DNA of 64,000 nt from JALYYC01 sp963795805 (GTDB taxonomy: Bacteria > Chloroflexota > Dormibacteria > CF-121): positions 1,097,517 to 1,161,516 of the forward strand of contig CAWCIV010000001.1 of the NCBI GenBank assembly GCA_963795805.1, in the 5' to 3' direction. This document shows, in pieces, positions 8,585-16,986 of this stretch. The notes under the pieces were generated by a model. That model made no database searches. It was given only the letters and a program-made list of their open reading frames with translations, and was not told the DNA's origin. The number at the start of each line of letters is the position of its first letter. The stretch's first letter is position 1. Position numbers and translations under genes: made by a program.

Positions 8585-9081
8585 ACGACCTGGTCGAAGG
8601 CTCGCCGCTTGGGCTTCTGCATCGGCTTGAGCGGCTTGTCGGCCGGATAGCCTAAGGCGATCAGCCAGGCGCAGAAATACCTCGCCGGGAAGCCGAGGAT
8701 CTCGCGAGCCAGCACCTGGTCCGCGACCGCGGCGTGGCCGCTGCCGATGCCAAGATCCGCCGCCGCCAGCATCATGCTCATGGTCGCCTGGCCCAGGTCG
8801 TACTGGATCGATTCCCGGCCGTCGGTTTCTTTGACGTCCGGCGCGATCAACGCGATGGTCGCCGCGGATGTCCCGATATGCCCGGCGTAGTCCCAAACCT
8901 TCGAGAGCGCCTGCAGCTGCTTGCGGTCCGTGACGACGATGAAGTCCCAGCGCTGCTCATTCATCGAGGATGGGGTCCGACGAGCCGCCTCCAGGATCTG
9001 GTCCAGGTCCTTGGCCGGAATCGGTCGATCGGCGTAGGCGCGGACGTTGCGCCGCGCCTGGATCGCCTCGAACGTATTCAC
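8566..9081 (-). CDS. Nitroreductase family protein
   Basis: The 171-residue protein shows the FMN-binding start of the nitroreductase fold, AIQARRNVRAYADRPIP, followed by LDQILEAARRTPSSMNEQRWDFIVV and the later helix QATMSMMLAAADLGIGSG. Members reduce nitro groups, quinones or flavins with NAD(P)H in the cytoplasm as dimers. Length is at the short end of the family (about 170-220). The C-terminus overlaps the cyclase remnant on the other strand, consistent with a deletion that brought the two genes together. The substrate is not predictable from sequence. Confidence 0.88.
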   Translation of the reverse strand: MNTFEAIQARRNVRAYADRPIPAKDLDQILEAARRTPSSMNEQRWDFIVVTDRKQLQALSKVWDYAGHIGTSAATIALIAPDVKETDGRESIQYDLGQATMSMMLAAADLGIGSGHAAVADQVLAREILGFPARYFCAWLIALGYPADKPLKPMQKPKRRAFDQVVHRGRW

Positions 9082-9090
9082 TCGCTGAGC

Positions 9091-9801
9091 TTAGCGAAGG
9101 GCGGCCCGGCGGGCGCCATCTGGATAGGTGACCGCCGAGTACCAGTCACCCCGCCCCTTCGGGGTCAGATCGAGGATGTTCCAGACCGGGCAGAGCAGAT
9201 CGAGTCCCCGCTCCGGGATGTCCTCGGCCATGCTCGGATGGGCCGTATAGAAGTGACGGACCTTGCCTTCCGAGTCGCGCGTGAAGACGGAGATGGTCGA
9301 GTCCTGGTTCCCCTCCGCGTCCTCACTGGTGAGGTCGTATTTGAAGGTGCTGTCTCCTGCGCTGAGCAGGCGCAGGCTGCGCCAGCCGCGATCTCGGGCA
9401 TACGCCCGCAGGCTCGGCAGGTCGGCGGCTGCCACGACGGCAAAGTCGACATTTTGCCGGATGTGGTGAGCGACCCCGTCGAAGCCGTCGATCCAGAGCG
9501 TGCACATCGGGCAGGGCGTCGTCTCCTTCTTGCCGAACATGAAGTGGTAGATGACCACCGGTCGATCCGTCCCGGTGAAGAGCTCGCTCAGCCGGACGTC
9601 CCGGGCCGGCGTATCGCCGGCGTCGAGATCGGCCGGCCCCTCCTTGAAGACGTAGTCCTTGACGGCCGGTCCAGGCGGGAGGTTGCGCCGCAACTGGGCC
9701 ACGTGCTCCCGCTGGCGCATCAGGTCGATCTCCGCCTGGCGGAGTTCCTCGCGCCGCGTCAAATAGGCAGCCGATTCGTTCCCGAGCCGTGTATAGCGCA
9801 T
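9091..9801 (-). CDS. DUF899 family thioredoxin-like protein
   Basis: The 236-residue product carries the DUF899 signature: an N-terminal helix rich in RREELRQAEIDLMRQREHVAQLRR, LSELFTGTDRPVVIYHFMFG, the CPMC motif in TTPCPMCTLWIDGFDG, and a C-terminal HFYTAHPSMAEDIPERGLDLLCPVWNILDLTPKGR. The fold is thioredoxin-like and CPMC is a candidate redox pair, but no biochemical role is established for the family. It lies 9 bases upstream (in sequence) of the nitroreductase stop and may be co-transcribed with it, placing two redox proteins together. Confidence 0.85.
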   Translation of the reverse strand: MRYTRLGNESAAYLTRREELRQAEIDLMRQREHVAQLRRNLPPGPAVKDYVFKEGPADLDAGDTPARDVRLSELFTGTDRPVVIYHFMFGKKETTPCPMCTLWIDGFDGVAHHIRQNVDFAVVAAADLPSLRAYARDRGWRSLRLLSAGDSTFKYDLTSEDAEGNQDSTISVFTRDSEGKVRHFYTAHPSMAEDIPERGLDLLCPVWNILDLTPKGRGDWYSAVTYPDGARRAALR

Positions 9802-9843
9802 TCGTCCTCCTCGAGTTGACCGTTTCCGCCTCGATATACGGGT

Positions 9844-9865
9844 CGCCGTTACGGTTGAGCCCGCT
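9844..9865. repeat. 22-bp direct repeat, copy 1 (3' flank of distal VOC gene)
   Basis: This 22-base stretch (CGCCGTTACGGTTGAG followed by CCCGCT) recurs with one mismatch at 10324-10345, exactly 480 bases away. Each copy lies just downstream of a VOC gene on the minus strand, which shows that the tandem duplication included the gene and its 3' flank. Confidence 0.7.
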
Positions 9866-9892
9866 CCGGCTTAGCTCAGCTTACGTGGCGCG

Positions 9893-10270
9893 CTATTTGA
9901 ACTCGATCATGCCAATACAGTTTTGGCCCGGGTCGATGAACCACGCCATCCGGGCGAAGCCGATGTCAGCGATGCCATCGACGGTCTTCAGGCTGGGAGT
10001 ATCGTAGTCCTCAATTTTCACGCCCCGCCCGCGGAGCTCGAAGACCTCAGCGCGAACGTCTCGAACCCGAAACGCCGCCTGGGTCTGCTCATTCGTCGTC
10101 CCAACGGTACTCTTGCTGATCACCAGGTGTGCATCGCCGCCACACTTGAAGGTCACCGCTCCGGGCCTATCGTTCAGGATCGTCAAGCCGACCCTGTTCG
10201 CATAAAAGGCCCGCATGGCCTCCAGGTCGGTCGCCACCAGCACCACGTCGAGGGGACACTGGCCCAACAT
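9893..10270 (-). CDS. VOC (glyoxalase/dioxygenase superfamily) protein, distal copy
   Basis: The 125-residue protein has the beta-alpha-beta pattern of vicinal-oxygen-chelate proteins: PLDVVLVATDLEAMRAFYANRVGLTIL at the start and IADIGFARMAWFIDPGQNCIGMIEF at the end. It belongs to the small VOC proteins that include glyoxalase I, fosfomycin-resistance enzymes and ring-cleavage dioxygenases; which reaction applies here is unknown. It is the downstream member of a tandem pair with the gene at 10368-10746; the two proteins share most residues. Unlike the upstream copy, this frame is intact. Confidence 0.82.
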   Translation of the reverse strand: MLGQCPLDVVLVATDLEAMRAFYANRVGLTILNDRPGAVTFKCGGDAHLVISKSTVGTTNEQTQAAFRVRDVRAEVFELRGRGVKIEDYDTPSLKTVDGIADIGFARMAWFIDPGQNCIGMIEFK

Positions 10271-10323
10271 CGGTTCCTCCAGGGTGAGCCCCCCTGTTGG
10301 CAGAAGCTGTCCTTCCTAGGGTA

Positions 10324-10345
10324 CGCCGTTACGGTTGAGTCCGCT
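10324..10345. repeat. 22-bp direct repeat, copy 2 (3' flank of proximal VOC gene)
   Basis: Second copy of the repeat at 9844-9865, one mismatch, 480 bases apart; it marks the right end of the duplicated unit between the two VOC genes. Confidence 0.7.
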
Positions 10346-10367
10346 AAAGCCCCTGGCGGTCCTGTAT

Positions 10368-10746
10368 CTATTTCCGCTGCATCAGCCCGATGCAGTTCTT
10401 GCCCGGGTCGATGAACCACGCGAGCGATGCCGAAGTCGAAGTCAGCGATCCCACCAACGGTCTTCAGTCCCGGCGAATCGTACTCTTCGATCTTCACGCC
10501 GCGGCGGCGAAGTTCGGCGACCTCAGCGCGAATATCCTTGACCTGGAAGGTCGCCTGCGTCTGTTCGTCCTTCGTCCCGACGGTACTCTTCGTCATCACC
10601 AGGTTTCCACCGCCGCCCGTTTTGAAGGTGACCGCATCAGGCGAGTCGTTCAGGATCTTCAACCCGACCTTGTTGGCATAGAAGTCCCTGGTCGCGTCCA
10701 GATCCGTAGCCAGCAGCACGACGTCAAGCGGATAGTCGCCCAGCAT
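10368..10746 (-). CDS. VOC protein, proximal tandem copy with a frameshift near its end
   Basis: The protein begins MLGDYPLDVVLLATDLDATRDFYANKVGLKIL and aligns by eye along its whole length with the neighbouring VOC copy. Around 10428-10437 the reading frame changes: the frame gives ARVVHRPGQELHRADAAE where the shifted frame gives WFIDPGKNCIGLMQRK and then TAG at 10370-10368. That ending matches the FIDPGQNCIGMIEF end of the sister gene, so the shift is a single-base indel, real or a sequencing error. It is one of only two frame breaks in the left 16 kb. Function is as uncertain as for the sister gene; the pair may be diverging paralogues. Confidence 0.8.
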
Positions 10747-10753
10747 GCTTCCC

Positions 10754-11788
10754 CTACCTCCCCTGCCGGGATGCCATGACGGCCTTCGCCCGGGCGCGCA
10801 TCTTCTGGTGGACGCCGTTCATCCAGGGAATGTCCCTGGGCAGGAACTGCTTCGGAACCTTGGCGACGATCGTGTAGTTCGCATCGCAGACGTTCGCGAT
10901 CCGGGATCGCGCCGCCTGGGAAACCAGCTGGTAGGTATCCATCACGGAGAGCCCGGTGTCTTTGGCGATCCAGTTGATGATCTGGGTGTGGGCGATCCGG
11001 AACGCGTCCTCGAGCGGGCGGTACGACCCGGCGACCATGATCGCGTCGTCGTTCTCGAGCCGCGGCCACTCGGAGACGACGCCTTTCACCAGCTCCACCG
11101 TCAGAACCGTGTTCATGGCGCCCTCGACGGCGACGCCGCAGGTCTCCCCCTCGCCCATCGTGTAATGGCCGTCACCGAGCGAAAACAGGCCGCCCTCGAC
11201 GTTGACGCCCAGATAGATGGTTGCGCCGGCGCGAGCCTCCGGCGTGTCCATGTTGCCGCCAAAGGCTTCGGGAACAAGCGCATTCCGAACCTCGAAGGCG
11301 GCCGGCGCGACGCCGATCGTGCCGTGGAAGGGCTCGAGCGGGAAGCTGGTGCCGTAGTCGGAGTCGAGCGCCTGGAAGCGGACCGTCTTCGAGGCCTGGT
11401 CAACCTTATACATCCAGGTCTTCTCCGGCAGCGGATCCTGGAGGGTCTGCGTGTAATGCGTGCCGGTCAGAGCGCCGAAGAGTGGGACGTTGACGCTGAC
11501 GGCCCAGTCGCGCGCCGGCTGGACATCGATCAGGTGGATCGCCAGGGTGTCGCCCGGCTCGGCGCCCTCGACGTAGAAGGGGCCGGTCTGCGGATTGAGA
11601 AAGGGAAACTCGCAGACCTTGCTGAACAGGTCCGTCCCCGAGCGGATATGGCCGGCAAAGCAGTCCTCGGTATAGACGTCGATGACCTCACCCGGCTTGA
11701 TCCGGGCCAGCGGTGCCGCGCCACCGAAGGTCCAGGCGAACTGCTTCTCGGTCGGGACGATCCGCTTGACGTCGATGGTCTCGATCAT
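10754..11788 (-). CDS. Acetamidase/formamidase family protein
   Basis: The product (345 residues from this start) matches the FmdA/AmdA family: IKPGEVIDVYTEDCFAGHIRSG, PFYVEGAEPGDTLAIHLIDV, PFHGTIGVAP, HYTMGEGETCGVAVEGAMNTVL. These cytoplasmic enzymes hydrolyse formamide or acetamide to ammonia and the acid. I prefer ATG 11788 (MIETIDVKR) because AAGGAGG lies just upstream on the minus strand; the longer frame from 11869 has no such support and would run through the promoter of the divergent gene. The gene ends 7 bases before the VOC start, suggesting one transcript acetamidase-VOC-VOC. Confidence 0.88.
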   Translation of the reverse strand: MIETIDVKRIVPTEKQFAWTFGGAAPLARIKPGEVIDVYTEDCFAGHIRSGTDLFSKVCEFPFLNPQTGPFYVEGAEPGDTLAIHLIDVQPARDWAVSVNVPLFGALTGTHYTQTLQDPLPEKTWMYKVDQASKTVRFQALDSDYGTSFPLEPFHGTIGVAPAAFEVRNALVPEAFGGNMDTPEARAGATIYLGVNVEGGLFSLGDGHYTMGEGETCGVAVEGAMNTVLTVELVKGVVSEWPRLENDDAIMVAGSYRPLEDAFRIAHTQIINWIAKDTGLSVMDTYQLVSQAARSRIANVCDANYTIVAKVPKQFLPRDIPWMNGVHQKMRARAKAVMASRQGR

Positions 11789-11815
11789 CCGCCCAGCCTC
11801 CTTAGCCCCAGCCAG

Positions 11816-11844
11816 TTGACGCGCCTCCCTCTTGCGACTACAAA
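11816..11844 (+). promoter_or_regulatory. Sigma70-like promoter upstream of the AhpD-like gene
   Basis: TTGACG at 11816-11821 and TACAAA at 11839-11844 are separated by exactly 17 bases, a near-consensus vegetative promoter. It points to the gene at 11910. A closely similar element (same boxes, same spacing, shared GCCAGTTGACG lead-in) stands at 13365-13393. Confidence 0.6.
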
Positions 11845-11909
11845 TACCATAGCCAGGGCCACCAGGCACTTATTCAGCGAACGGCTGGCTGCTTTTCAGG
11901 AGGACGGAT

Positions 11910-12497
11910 ATGGCTCGCATCGCGTGGGTAACGGACGAAGAGGCGACTGGGGAGCTCGCCCAGATCTATGCCGGACTCCGGAAGGCCTCAACGCGCGGAA
12001 ATGTCCCCGACATTCTGCGAACGATGAGCTTACGGCCGGATTTCCTCAGCGCCATTGATCAAGCCAGCCGGCTGCATTTCACAGATGGCGCACTCAGCCG
12101 GGCTGAGCACGAGATGATCGCGTCGTACGTTTCGGCGCTGAATCGCTGCCATTACTGACTGAGCAGCCATACGTGGTTCCTGCAGTTGCAGGGTGAGCAG
12201 TACTCGCAGACCGCGGCGGCGCTGCGCGACGGCGACCTCGACGCCGCGGACGTGACGCCGGCACAGCGCCTGCTCCTTGAGTTCGTCGAGACCCTGACCA
12301 GGCACGCGTACCGAATCACCGACGACCAGGTGGAGGCTCTACGCGCGGTCGGTTGGAACGACGCGCAAATCGCGGAGGCCGTCTACGATGGCGCGCTGTT
12401 CAACCTGTTTGTGCGCCTGGCGGACGCGTTCGACATCCATCCCGACCCGTCCTATGACGTGGCGGGTGCCCCCAAGGCGGTTGAGCCTCCTCATTGA
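11910..12497 (+). CDS. AhpD-like/carboxymuconolactone decarboxylase family protein, candidate selenoprotein
   Basis: The frame runs from ATG 11910 to TGA 12497 and is interrupted only by one in-frame TGA at 12156-12158. Both sides stay in the same frame and belong to the same peroxidase-related AhpD family: before it SLRPDFLSAIDQASRLHF and EMIASYVSALNRCHY, after it LSSHTWFLQLQ and LRAVGWNDAQIAEAVYDGALFNLF. The TGA falls precisely where the family has the second cysteine of the redox motif Cys-x-x-Cys-x-x-x-His, giving CHY-U-LSSH. A hairpin with a small loop containing G lies 25 bases after the TGA (12179-12192), within the distance usual for bacterial SECIS elements. If decoded, this is a 195-residue Sec-containing thiol peroxidase-like enzyme; alternatively TGC was mutated or misread to TGA. 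A ribosome site (AGGAGG) precedes the start. Confidence 0.75.
12179..12192 (+). promoter_or_regulatory. Candidate bacterial SECIS hairpin
   Basis: CCTGC (12179-12183) pairs with GCAGG (12188-12192) around loop AGTT; the loop starts 25 bases after the in-frame TGA and has G at its second position, as bacterial SECIS loops do. The stem is short (5 base pairs plus a possible G-U pair), so the call depends on the selenocysteine interpretation of the gene. Confidence 0.45.
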
Positions 12498-13330
12498 TAA
12501 ATGCCCTTCCCGCCGCTGACCTCGAGCGCCAGGAGCAACTCGACCAGCAGCACCTTCATGCCGTCCGGCCAGTCGTTCGCCCGGTACTCGGTCGATCGAG
12601 AGCTGGTTCGCTTGACGCCCGGCACCAGCCCGCAGGTCTCGGCAATCGTGGTCGAGTTCCACTCGATCCCGAGGGTGATCGGCGGCTTCACGACATACGG
12701 TTTCGCGCCCTTGCCCTGCAGCGCCCGCTTGGTCGTTTCACGGATCTCCTGCGCGGCGACCTCCGGGTGCTTCAGGACTGCCGAGTACTTGTCGATCCCG
12801 TCCTTGACCGCCACCGTCTCGACCCAGGGCAGGATCCGCTTCGCCTCGGCGCAGACGGCGACGTCGCCGGCCACCAGCGCGACCGGTACACCGAATGAAC
12901 CGGCCAGCCCGGCGTTGAGCCGCGTCTCCCCCGCCACCTCGCCGTTGAGGTAGACGTTCTGGACCTCCTTGCCCAGCATGGTGTGATTCAGGACGCCGCC
13001 CTCGGTGCCGGCGCAGGAGTGATAGCCGACGAAGACCGCCGCGCCATAGCTGTCGTCGAGGCCCTGGAGCATGCAGAGCGGCTTGTGGAAGCCCTTGATC
13101 ACCCGCGCCCGCTTGTCCAGGTCGTGGATCAGCAGGTTGCGCATGATCCAGTGGGAGTCGTTGACCAGGACCGCCTCGGCGCCGGCGTCGTAGGCGCCGG
13201 CGATGGCCGCGTTGGCGTCGCTGGTCATATAGCGCCGGCAGGTCTGGTATTCGGAGCCGTTCGGCAGGACGTCCTCCGGGTCGGTGACGCCGGAGATCCC
13301 CTCCATGTCGACAGAGACGAAGACTTTCAC
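12491..13330 (-). CDS. M55 family D-aminopeptidase (DppA-like)
   Basis: The 279-residue protein begins MKVFVSVDMEGISGVTDPEDV, containing the Asp and Glu zinc ligands of the M55 family, and continues with AEAVLVNDSHWIMRNLLIHDL, AVFVGYHSCAGTEGGVLNHTM and NGEVAGETRLNAGLAG, all family landmarks. M55 enzymes are cytoplasmic zinc decamers that release D-amino acids such as D-Ala from short peptides. The gene is convergent with and overlaps by 7 bases the AhpD-like gene and is divergent from the amino-acid permease. Together with the peptide transporter and P1 peptidase it fits a peptide-scavenging gene set. Confidence 0.9.
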   Translation of the reverse strand: MKVFVSVDMEGISGVTDPEDVLPNGSEYQTCRRYMTSDANAAIAGAYDAGAEAVLVNDSHWIMRNLLIHDLDKRARVIKGFHKPLCMLQGLDDSYGAAVFVGYHSCAGTEGGVLNHTMLGKEVQNVYLNGEVAGETRLNAGLAGSFGVPVALVAGDVAVCAEAKRILPWVETVAVKDGIDKYSAVLKHPEVAAQEIRETTKRALQGKGAKPYVVKPPITLGIEWNSTTIAETCGLVPGVKRTSSRSTEYRANDWPDGMKVLLVELLLALEVSGGKGIYQ

Positions 13331-13364
13331 CCCTCTTCTCCTCCCTCCCCGCTCAGCCTGCCAG

Positions 13365-13393
13365 TTGACGCCAGCGGCACTTGCGGGTACAAA
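13365..13393 (+). promoter_or_regulatory. Sigma70-like promoter upstream of the APC permease gene
   Basis: TTGACG at 13365-13370 and TACAAA at 13388-13393 with a 17-base spacer. The element is a near copy of the one at 11816-11844, including the bases before the -35 box and CTTGCG-type sequence before the -10 box. It lies 54 bases upstream of the permease start. Confidence 0.6.
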
Positions 13394-13446
13394 TAACGAT
13401 ACGCCAGCGGGGGCGTGGCGATATCGACCAGGAGGGGAACTCGCCT

Positions 13447-14872
13447 ATGTCGGCACTGCCACCGCCAGCGTCGGACTCCGTCGAAGGACAGGCCCTACTC
13501 TCGTCCCTCGGATACAACCAGGAGCTGAAACGCGCCCTCAGCACCCTGGGCAACATCGCCCTCGTGCTGTCGGACATCACCCCGACCGCCTCGCTGCTCG
13601 TGATCGGGACGGTCGTCATCGCCGCCGCCGGCACCGGTTCGGTCTGGGCCTACCTGATCGGCTGCTTCCTGGCCATCAACGTCGCCCTCTGCATGGGCGA
13701 GCTGGGCTCGATGTTCCCGGTCGCCGGCGGCCTCTTCAGCATCGTGACCCGCGTGCTCGGCAAGCCGATCGGCTTCCTGGCGATGCTCGACTACATGGGC
13801 CAGGCGGTCTTCCTGCCGGCCAGCGTCGCGGTCGGCATCGGCGTCTACATCTCGGCGCTGAACGGGACCATCCCGAGCAACGTCGCCGCCGCCGTCATCA
13901 TGATCATCGTCACCGGCGTCGCCCTCTTTGCGATCAACTTCAATGCGGTCCTGACCGGCTTCTTCCTGGCGCTCGAGCTGGCGGTCGTGTCAGCGCTCGC
14001 CCTCTCCGGCCTCGTCCACCTGCAGCAGCCGCTCTCCGTCGTGACCAGCCCCGTGATCCTCGATCACGGAAAGCTCGGTACCGGTCGGGGTCAGCGCGAT
14101 CATCGCCGCAATTGCCGTGGCCATGTTCTCGGTCAATGGCTATGACAGCGCCATCAACTTCGCCGAGGAAACCGAGGGCGAGGCGAAGCATGTGGGCCGT
14201 GCCGTCGTGTTTGCTGCGGCGATCGGGATCGCCTTCGAGCTCGGCACCTTCCTGCTGGTCTTCTTCGGCGTACCGGATCTGAAGAAGTTCCTCGGCTCCG
14301 CGACGCCGCTGCTTGACGCCGCGAGGAGCTCCTTCGGCGACACCTTCTTTACGATCGTGGCGATCGGCGCCATCGTCGCCATCTTCAACGCCTGCCTGGC
14401 GATCACGCTTCAGTTCGCCCGGATCGTCTGGGCGGCGGGTCGCGACCGCGCCTGGCCCGAGGTCATCAGCGCCTGGATTGGCAAAGTGGATTCGCGTCGC
14501 GGCGCTCCGTGGGTGGCGACCCTGATCGTCGGCGTGCTGGCCACCATCCTCTCCTTCCAGGGCAGCCTGGTCGCGGTCGTCACGTTCACGGCCGTGCTGC
14601 TGATCGTCCTCTACGCGCTGATCTGCATCTCCGCGCTCGTAAGCCGGTACACGCAGAAGGATCTGCCGCGGCCATGGAAGATGCCGTTGTGGCCGGTCCC
14701 GCCGATCATCGGCCTGGTCGGCTGCGTCATTGCGCTGACCCAGCAGAAGCAGAGCGACCTGATCACCGTGGCCGTGATCTTCATTGCCGGGCTGATCTAC
14801 TACTTCGCCTTCATCCGTCCGCGCGGCGACCGCTACTGGGCGATCGACGTCAACCCCAAGCAGGTCCGCTAG
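13447..14872 (+). CDS. APC superfamily amino-acid permease (one frameshift)
   Basis: The product is a predicted 12-helix inner-membrane transporter. The first part contains NQELKRALSTLGNIALVLSDITPTASLLVIGTVV and CMGELGSMFPVAGGLFSIVTRVLGKPIGFL; the second contains VAMFSVNGYDSAINFAEET and LAITLQFARIVWAAGRDRAWP, both classic APC-family landmarks for amino-acid/proton symport or exchange. The frame shifts by one base near 14090-14098 (a surplus base in the GGTCGGGG stretch); the two halves join as LGTG-VSAIIAAIAVAMF. Start ATG 13447 has AGGAGGGG upstream. The next gene starts 4 bases after the stop, so the permease and the P1 peptidase are one operon under the 13365 promoter. Confidence 0.85.
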
Positions 14873-14876
14873 GCAA

Positions 14877-16049
14877 GTGTCTTCCCCGCCCAAAGGCCGG
14901 GGTCGAGCTCGCGACTTCGGGTTCCCGGTGGGATTTCTTCCCACCGGGACCCACAACGCCATCACCGACGTGCCCGGCGTCCGGGTCGGCCACCAGACGG
15001 TCTGGAAAGGCGAGCCCGGAGGAACGGAGCCAGTCATCCGCAGCGGCGTGACGGCGATCTGGCCGCACCCGGGCGATCTGTTTCGGGAGCGGCTTTACGC
15101 CGCGATCTCGGTCTTCAACGGCTACGGCGAGATGACCGGCCGGAGCGTGATCGATGAGTGGGGCCTGCTCGGCTCGCCGATCGTGCTCACGGACACGGTG
15201 CACGTCGGGCTCGCCTACGACTCGGTCGTCCGCTACATGATGGAGCGCGACCCCGAGATCGCCGACAAGGACGTCGTCATCCCGGTGGTGGCCGAGACGG
15301 ACGACAGCTTCCTGAGCGACAACCGCGCCTTCGGGATCTCGCGCGAGGACGTCTACGCCGCGCTCGACAACGCCAAGGACGGCCCGGTCGCGGAAGGCTG
15401 CGTCGGCGCCGGCACCGGCACCCAGATGTTCGACTTCAAGGGCGGCATCGGGACAGCGTCCCGGGTCGTCGAGCTGTCAGGCGAGCGGTACACGATCGGC
15501 GTGCTGCTGCAGACGAACTACGGCAGCCGCCACCAGCTGTTGATCGCCGGCGTCCCGGTCGGCCGGCAAATCACCGACCTCATGCCAAAGCGGCACCAGG
15601 AGGGGTCCTGCATCGCCGTGCTGGCGACCGATCTTCCGCTCCATCCTGGCCAGCTCCGCCGCCTCGCCCGCCGGATCGACATCGGCCTGGGCCGGACCGG
15701 CTCGGTCGGCAACGACGGCAGCGGCGAGATCTTCATCGCCTTCTCGACCGCCAACCGGATTCCGCGATCGACGCCGCGCGCCGCCCACCCGATCAATGTC
15801 CTGGTCGAAGGCCAGTTCTGGACCGAGGGCTCGCCCTTCGACCAGATCTTCGATGCCGTCGCCGAGGCGACCGAGGAAGCGGCGTTCAATGCCCTGTGCC
15901 AGGCCGACACCGTAGAGGGTCGAGATGGGAACCTGCTCCATGGTTTCCCGTTTGATCGCCACCTCGGTCACCTAACGAGACCGCTAGCAGCGCATTTATC
16001 CCTTTCCGCAAAAGTGAGGTCGCGAGTTCAAGGAGTCTCGGACTCGTGA
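14877..16049 (+). CDS. P1 family (DmpA-like) aminopeptidase
   Basis: The 390-residue protein matches the DmpA/BapA family: PTGTHNAITDVPGVRVGHQTV at the start, GRSVIDEWGLLGSPIVLTDTVHVG, and the autoprocessing site in VGNDGSGEIFIAFSTAN, where cleavage before Ser282 would create the N-terminal nucleophile. Such enzymes remove N-terminal D- or beta-amino acids from amides and short peptides. Start is GTG, 4 bases after the permease stop. The conserved part ends near residue 360 (GRDGNLLHGFPFDR); the last 30 residues do not look like the family and may be read-through into junction sequence, so the natural stop could be missing. Confidence 0.87.
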   Translation: MSSPPKGRGRARDFGFPVGFLPTGTHNAITDVPGVRVGHQTVWKGEPGGTEPVIRSGVTAIWPHPGDLFRERLYAAISVFNGYGEMTGRSVIDEWGLLGSPIVLTDTVHVGLAYDSVVRYMMERDPEIADKDVVIPVVAETDDSFLSDNRAFGISREDVYAALDNAKDGPVAEGCVGAGTGTQMFDFKGGIGTASRVVELSGERYTIGVLLQTNYGSRHQLLIAGVPVGRQITDLMPKRHQEGSCIAVLATDLPLHPGQLRRLARRIDIGLGRTGSVGNDGSGEIFIAFSTANRIPRSTPRAAHPINVLVEGQFWTEGSPFDQIFDAVAEATEEAAFNALCQADTVEGRDGNLLHGFPFDRHLGHLTRPLAAHLSLSAKVRSRVQGVSDS

Positions 16050-16986
16050 AGGACGCAAGCTGGAGAGGAAAGCGCATATTGCCCCTGGCAGCCTAACCGG
16101 ATTGTCAGCGGACGGTCAGCGGACGCTCGACGGACGCTCAGCGAACGTCACCTACAAATGTGCCAAGAGATGGATATTAGGGATCAGTCCGCTGCCCGAT
16201 ATCCGATTGATGCATGCCTCAGCGTCGAGTCATGACGGGCCGGCCGAGACACCGATTGGCCCAGCTACGCAGGTCGTTCGCTACAGCATGTAGAGTCTGG
16301 GCGACGACCGGCGACAAGTCGTCCGGCCGGTTTTTGCGCCAGCGAGCGACTGTGCCCTCGTCTTGGTAGCGACCGTCGGCGACGGCCTGGCCATCGTCCC
16401 GGCGCACCTTTGCCCTGCCGTTAACTTGCAGCCGGCCCTTCTCGGAGTTTCGCCTGGTCATAATCAATGGTTGGCGGTCGACGCCCGCAGCTGGCGACGA
16501 AGCGTTCGCTAAGTCGGCGGGGCCGCATCCACGGACTTGCTACTGGTCGCGAACAGTCACGTTTAACCCGAGCGTTTTGGCTTTCTCTACGACTTAGATG
16601 CCGACTGGGCGTCGAGGACGAACTGCAGCGTACCCTGGGCGTATGAAACTCTGTGCTCGTCGAGGACCGTGTAGAGAATCCTAAGAGGCTGGCCAACGCT
16701 TCGGCCTTTTCCCCATTGTCCAGAAGATTCCCAACCAGGGGGAAGGTAATCAATTTCTACCACCCAGAGGCAAAGGGTTGCCCGTACCCGAGGTACTTCC
16801 ACTTGTATGCGAACCGGAATCGTATGCCGTTTTGGGCACATCATTGACCGCTACACCCTCCGGGGGTCGAGTTCGGTGGGTACTCATGACGAACGAGACG
16901 TAATCCCGCCGAGGACAGGTTTAGCTGGCTCGGTCGGTAACTGCAACGGGAGTCCCGGTTGCATCAGTGATCTGCAATTGCCCGTC
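16050..16986. other. Junction region with no recognisable gene
   Basis: About 0.94 kb with a visibly lower G+C content than either side and no frame I can assign. It separates the Chloroflexota/Actinobacteriota-like left part from the alphaproteobacterial right part, and the first gene to its right (DUF2891) lacks its N-terminal half. It holds an 11-bp tandem repeat (16104-16147). A weak minus-strand frame (16467-16219) contains GTVARWRKNRPDDLSPVVAQ, which could be a helix-turn-helix remnant, but I cannot support it. It may be a rearrangement scar or an assembly join. Confidence 0.5.
16104..16147. repeat. Four tandem 11-bp repeats
   Basis: Units GTCAGCGGACG (16104-16114 and 16115-16125, identical), then CTCGACGGACG and CTCAGCGAACG follow without gaps. 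The 11-base period is close to one helical turn, as in arrays bound by regulators on one face of DNA. No gene lies close enough downstream to assign a role. Confidence 0.75.

Noticed and set aside
16009..16046. tRNA-like stretch (GGTCGCGAGTTCAAG, T-arm-like) after the P1 peptidase
   Set aside because: The T-stem does not close, no acceptor stem, D-arm or CCA can be folded around it, and the 5' half of a tRNA is not present. At most it is a decayed fragment.
16153..16158. TACAAA downstream of the 11-bp repeats as a third promoter of the 11816/13365 type
   Set aside because: No TTGACA-like box lies 16-18 bases upstream; the closest match is at 20 bases with two mismatches, and no gene follows.
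16587..16844. Minus-strand 85-codon frame in the junction region with RILYTVLDEHRVSYAQG, faintly RelE-like
   Set aside because: Only a short stretch resembles toxin folds, no antitoxin partner or ribosome site is seen, and the rest is not conserved-looking.
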